A stretch of 64,000 nucleotides of DNA from Antedon mediterranea (taxonomy: Eukaryota; Echinodermata; Crinoidea; Comatulida; Antedonidae): contig NC_092672.1 in the NCBI RefSeq assembly GCF_964355755.1, forward strand, positions 18,536,501 to 18,600,500, read 5' to 3'. Of the stretch, positions 59,045 to 64,000 are shown piece by piece. The position numbers and the translations under genes are program-made. Under the pieces are notes generated by a model. That model searched no databases. It worked only from the letters and a program-made list of their open reading frames with translations, and was not told the origin of the DNA. How positions within the stretch are numbered: position 1 is the stretch's first letter; each line of letters starts with the position of its first letter.

Positions 59045-60490
59045 CTTTAAAGAAAATAAAATTTAAATCATGTGATACATTAAGGATTATTGCCAAGACA
59101 TATTCACACAAAAGAAAATTATATAGAATGTATTTTATCGCTTTTTTGTGTGAGCCAAACGGCAATAGTGAAACCAAATGGTGAAAAAATATTGTCTTAT
59201 TCACCAAATTGACGAATATATTTCACCTTGTGTAATTAGAGACATATTTTCAACTCTGAACAATGTGGTTTTGTGTCAAATGTATGTGTTCCAAATTTGT
59301 AATTTTTTCCTCTTTTAATCATTTTTTTTCCCCGCTGTTCATTAAACTGTAGACGGCACATTTAAATTATGTGACCGATATGACACAAAAGTGCAGGACA
59401 AGCTTTTTCCAAACAAAAACTTAAAAGTTTGAGATTTAATGTATGTAGAGATGCATTTTGAAGAATAAAACCGCATGATATCATGATTAACTAACTTTTT
59501 ACAATATTTTCAATAACAAAAGTCCTGTTATGAAATACATACGGGGCGATCATAAAAGTGAAGATGTACGATCGGGACATGAGGTTTTAGGGGGTTGCCT
59601 GAAACATTTTTATAAAAATTAACAATATCAATGTTGTTATTTTTATTTTTGAATGATGAATTTTCAGTCTCTATCCCACCAAAGTATCGGGACACGATTT
59701 TAGACACTTACTGAAGAATGACCCATATATAATATTAGAAAAGGGGAGAGGGGGCCCTCCCTAAACCCTTCCCTGCACCTCAATGTTGAACAATTCGAGG
59801 GACACCACCAGACAAGTGCGCGTACCTATTGTCAAAGAATATATATCACAAGAATGAGTATTCCGCGATTTTTGCATGAGAAATTTGTAACAGAAAGCTC
59901 CAGAGAGTGATGCCCGCCCTCATAGGGCGGATGTATACATACTAAATAAGACTTGATTTAATTATACATGTCACATTAAATAGAATTATGATAATATATT
60001 TTGCAAATTGTAAACTATTTTATAATACATATTTAATAACAAACTAGTGTACATTCACTTTTACAGACAATTATATACTAACATGCTAATTAGTTCACAA
60101 AAAAGGCGAAACGAATTGTTACTCAGCACGGCCTATTATTTACCATTGCCGCGTACTACTCTACGCCCGGTAAATTAAGTATTGTTTTTATGATATAAAT
60201 TAGTATAAAATACATGTTATTAACAGGATAAAATGTTAAATATCATTAACATTTATTTGTTTTACCAGAAACAAGTTAAATATAGGAATATTATTAAACT
60301 ATCCTTCGTGAAAACGCGTAAACACCAACACGCCCGGTCACGCTATCGTAGCGCCCGGTTGATAAAGCGAACTGTTTATACAGCAGTTTTTACTAAATAA
60401 ATTGCATAAAACGAACAATTAAATATCCAAACAGCATTTAACATGATGTTGGCATGTAGTTGATACATTTTTTATCATGAAAATACTACC
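59045..60490. other. Noncoding; first coding exon of the armadillo gene not found
   Basis: AT-rich. CGCCCGG words recur at 60164-60358. A GGGGAGAGGGGGCCCTCCCT near-palindrome lies at about 59741-59761. Confidence 0.5.
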
Positions 60491-62593
60491 GGTGGTCTGG
60501 TTTACGATGAAATCAGTCGCGTCTGAAATCGGTCGCGATAAAATCAACTTCCGGTATTTTGTATGGCGCGCCACTAGAGCTATACGTTTGATGATATCGG
60601 TCGCGTTTGAAATCGGACGTCGCGTTTGAAATCGGTCGCGCTATTTTGTATGGAGCGAGATACATGGTAGCGGGATATACATTTTCTTCGTTTATAATAG
60701 TCTAGATTTAATTGAAATTTTTTATGTAGAAACTAGATTATTTATGTGGATATTTTTTATTTTGGTTAACAAGTATTTATTATCAATCTTTTTTTTTTTT
60801 ATTTCACAGGTCTCGGAGAAGGACTGTGTCTTTTCAAAATTAATGGCCATTTCTAAACACGTTTAAATATTTTATTAGGCATATAATAATTTACCTCTAT
60901 TTTATTATGTACTGTAATTAATATATTATATAGAGAATATACTTCTGTGTCTTTTATTATGCAAATAATTACGTCAATAATTGTTACAATGTGTAGCCCG
61001 TAAAGCCAGCGTATCCATTTTTATACTTATGCATACTGTGGCAGATATATCATATCCATGTCATTAACAACTTACTATTCAATCACCTTATTTTTATTTC
61101 TATTTTATTTATGTCCGTACGTTATGTAGGATAATATTAAGTATATAATGATTATTGTTGAGGCAAATCACGTGTATATTTTAATTTCTAATGTTTAGGC
61201 CTAAAATAGTTTCTAGTAAAAATGATTATTATATGCGGATCGTTAAAAGGCGAGTTACTGAAATAAACCCCGAAATAAGCCAAGGATGCGCCTTCTATGA
61301 TCGTGCAGCCGTTAACTGCACGTTATTTTGCTGACGGGGATTCTCCTTTTTAAAAAAAAACATGCAAGTAGTGTCAAATCATGGACAAAACATGTACGAT
61401 CGTTGTCCATGGCCAGGTAAAGATGACGTATAGGCCTATTACTAATAACCATACGTTTGAAACATCTATAGGCCTCCTGCACGTGTTTTTGTGAAACCTA
61501 GTTCCATGGTGAAACGATATATAATTTACGTATATACGTCGGCGATACTATAGTTTTTAATTTGAATATTTTTTATTTCTTTATTTATAATAATCATTTA
61601 ATGTAAATAATTAAGTACCACTCAGTGTCACATCCGTACGCCGTTCGTAAATCTAAATGTTTAATAGAGAGGTTTCGCAATCTTACGAATAGGATAACGA
61701 AAACGGATACGTCACGCACACGTATTCGTTTTCGTAAGCCATAAAAAAATCTGTTTCGCATGGCAACGAAATATTGAGGCGCATCCAAAATATGACTGTG
61801 GTAAAATTGAGCGAAGCGCAGGTACGTGTTGCTTGGTGCTTGGCTGCCTAGGCCTAGCGTAACATCAATGCGAGTGAGGACTTTAAAAACTGCTATTTAT
61901 CAAAATTGACTTGGCCTTTTAGTAAATTACTTTAATAGTAAATTACTTTCAATAAATCTATAATTATATTATAATCATGAATCATTCTTGATTCAAATGC
62001 AAAATGTGCAAAATAGATCAAAAACTATACTCGTTTTGTAGTTACGAATATGACTGGTGATATTCGTCAACACGAATACGCTTTACGAATATGAAAGGGG
62101 GATCAGCTCAAAAGTTTCACAAATGTATGACGTATCCGTTTTCGTTGTCGTATTCGTAAGGTTTCAAAACTTTAAACAGTGGCATGCTAATCTTTTCAAA
62201 AACTTTATTCAATAAAACTTTTTAAAACGATTTTCTAAACGAACACATTACAATTATTCATTGACACCTGTAAGATAAAATGAAAACACATATTATTTAT
62301 AAATAATGAGATAAATCTTTATATGTACTGTACTTACAAAATAATAACAATCGAGGTAAAAAAAAATGTTAATAGTATCAGAAATTCTATATTCAAAACT
62401 AACTAAAAACATAATTAGCGTTTTCATTAAAAATTCCTCTGGGCCTAGTGCGTCCCATGCAAAATTGCGCGACCGATTTCAAACGCGACCGATATCATCA
62501 AGTATTAGCTCTAGCGGCGCGCCATACAAAATACCGGAAGTTGATTTTATCGCGACCCATTTCAAACGCGAACGATTTCATCTGGGGTGGTCT
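60491..62593. mobile_element. 2.1-kb element with long inverted ends (outer element)
   Basis: The left arm (60507-60640) and right arm (62463-62582) are inverted. They share GATGAAATC, GGTCGCGATAAAATCAACTT, CCGGTATTTTGTATGGCGCG and repeated GGTCGCGTTTGAAATC words. GGTGGTCT occurs just outside each arm in direct orientation (60491-60498 and 62586-62593), a candidate 8-bp target duplication. Between the repeats and the arms are a few bases that do not pair, so the exact termini are unsure. No transposase was seen. Confidence 0.7.
61669..62167. mobile_element. 0.5-kb nested inverted-repeat MITE (inner element)
   Basis: GAGGTTTCGCAATCTTACGA at the left and TTACGAATACGACAACGAAA (minus strand) at the right pair over about 45 bases with a few mismatches. 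They share AACGAAAACGGATACGTCA. More CGTATTCGTTTTCG words lie between. It sits wholly within the outer element. A 64-residue minus frame across it is not a gene. Confidence 0.72.
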
Positions 62594-63440
62594 AGCCTTT
62601 GATTAGTGAAACCGTCACAAAAAGTTTATACATCCCAGATACATCCTCACTTGGCGGCGCCCTACCACATGGACAATATTACTGTTACAGGGAAAATGGC
62701 GGATTACTCATTCTTGTGATATATATTCTTTGCTATTGTTCGCTGGATGGTGCATGTGCATTGAAAAGTGTAGTCCTCCTCCCTACGTACTCAAGGTTGG
62801 GTCTCTGACACTGAAACTACGAAGTAAACACGAATGATTGCTGACTGTATTATATCCCCCCGAGGGGATGGCACCCCAACCCACACCCCTACTACTAGCC
62901 TAGACTGTACTCTTCTAGCTAGTAGACCTCTAGGCCTACATCATTAATAAATTAATCAATTTTCGCCTAACTTCTAATCATTTAGGTTAGCCAGGCTGAG
63001 CCAGGCAGGCTATCCAAATCCACTTTAAAAAAAATAAAATGCCTCATTCTATTATATATTAATACGAAATTTTGAACACACCGATTTCTTCTTCTCTCTT
63101 TTTATCTCTTATCTCAGCAACTTCACTTGTTGGTGAATGTTTATAAGAGGTTTTTCGGTCCATTTAACCAGTGAAACAACCAAGGTCAACTTCTACACTG
63201 TCTTTTCTATTCTAACTGTATTGTTTGTAGCAAAAGTACACTTTATCTTTGCTTGTAGGTGTCGACTCACATTCCACATGTGGTGTATCATGCATAATAC
63301 CACGTGATCGAGAGGTCGCATCGCATTCCTCTTTCGTCGTCTTTTGAAAATAAATTCAAAATCCAGGGAAACAACGAGGAGGGAGGTGTATGGAACATTA
63401 ATTTTCTCTACTTCTCTACGGAGCGCCATTTATGCCTTTA
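62594..63440. other. Noncoding; two unassigned short frames
   Basis: Plus frame 62599-62808 and minus frame 63429-63193 are open but have no recognisable domain. The minus frame begins MALRREVEKINV. Either could include a first exon, but no supporting donor was seen. Confidence 0.35.
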
Positions 63441-64000
63441 TTTACTTCCGAAATAGAAATAGTAAACTGGTCATGTGGATCAAATTTGGCACCGGTGAGC
63501 ACAGTCATATAGAATAGAAATAAGGCACTAATTTAAATATATTTTTATATGTTAATACACTGTGCTCAAGTGGACCAAATTTGGCACAAGTGGAGCAAAA
63601 TAGAAATAAGTTACTGAATTTGAATATATATTCATATATGAACCCAATTTGGCGCCAGTGAAACACAGTGATATAAAATAGAAATAAGTACGTCACTGCA
63701 TTTTATCTTTTTGTATGTTACTGTGCTCAAGTGGACTTAATTTGGCGCCAGTGGAACACAGTGATATAAAATTAAATAGGAAAGTCACTTAAATGTTAAT
63801 ATCTTTTCGTATGTTAATGCTCTGTGCTCAAGTGGACCCAATTTGGCACAAGTGGAGCATAGTGATATTAAATAGAAATAATTCACTGAATGTTCATATC
63901 TTTCGTATGTTAATACACTGTGCTCAAGTGGACCCAATTTGGCAGGGGAGCACAGTGTTTGTATGTTAATACACCTGTGCTCCAGTTGATTGGCGCCAGT
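63441..64000. repeat. Degenerate tandem array of about 95-bp units, running off the window
   Basis: Units recur with TTTGGCGCCAGTGGAACACA or TTTGGCACAAGTGGAGCA, then ATATAAAATAGAAATAAGT, then CGTATGTTAATACACTGTGC and TCAAGTGGACC. Five to six units are visible. Substitutions and indels are frequent, so it is older than the other arrays. The array is cut by the window edge. Confidence 0.85.

Noticed and set aside
63193-63429. ATG frame MALRREVEKINV as first exon of the TMCO6-like gene
   Set aside because: A phase-1 donor is needed to join the exon at 59044, and none was seen.

Overview
The window is animal nuclear DNA: AT-rich, intron-bearing and dominated by repeats, with no prokaryotic gene organisation. 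Abundant AGGCCTAG-type words, a 5S-headed SINE with a Deu-like body, a TMCO6-like armadillo gene and an Ig-type receptor suggest a marine invertebrate deuterostome, most likely an echinoderm. The species cannot be fixed from this sequence. Most long open reading frames are artefacts of tandem arrays whose unit happens to lack stop codons.

Only two genes are well supported. (1) An intronless plus-strand gene at 30665-32176 encodes a 503-residue type I membrane protein with a signal peptide, three Ig domains, one transmembrane helix and a tyrosine-rich tail. (2) Four minus-strand exons between 59044 and 50584 join in perfect phase. They encode a basic N-terminus followed by armadillo repeats that resemble TMCO6. 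The first coding exon and the 3' exons were not found. A possible orphan exon lies at 30231-30443.

Layout. 0-10.3 kb: AAT microsatellite, 27-bp minisatellite, dispersed repeats, 33-bp array and a 3.6-kb 32-bp satellite. 11.4-20.4 kb: 5S/Deu-like SINE, 21-bp array, a 1.06-kb inverted-repeat transposon with 41-bp perfect ends, two short mariner-type elements, one Helitron 3' end and a Harbinger-type element flanked by TTA. 20.5-24.3 kb: a dead CR1/Rex1-like LINE split by other sequence. 24.8-30.1 kb: MITE-like sequence, a perfect 207-bp duplication, tandem tRNA-derived SINEs and an inverted cluster of hammerhead-like motifs. 30.2-32.3 kb: the Ig gene. 33-38.6 kb: dispersed element, 21-bp array, Harbinger-type remnant with an insertion, composite 53/16-bp satellite and 33-bp array. 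41.7-49.9 kb: Harbinger-type copies, a piggyBac-like element containing a mariner-type element, a SINE and a 40-bp array. 50.3-59 kb: a 41-bp array and the TMCO6-like gene, whose introns hold SINEs, a Helitron end and a second copy of the dispersed element. 60.5-62.6 kb: two nested inverted-repeat elements. 63.4 kb to the end: a degenerate array that runs off the window.

Nothing here forms a multi-gene system. The main interest is in the repeats: nested transposons with readable target sites, hammerhead-like RNA motifs, a 5S-headed SINE and hierarchical satellites. All calls were made by eye without database searches.
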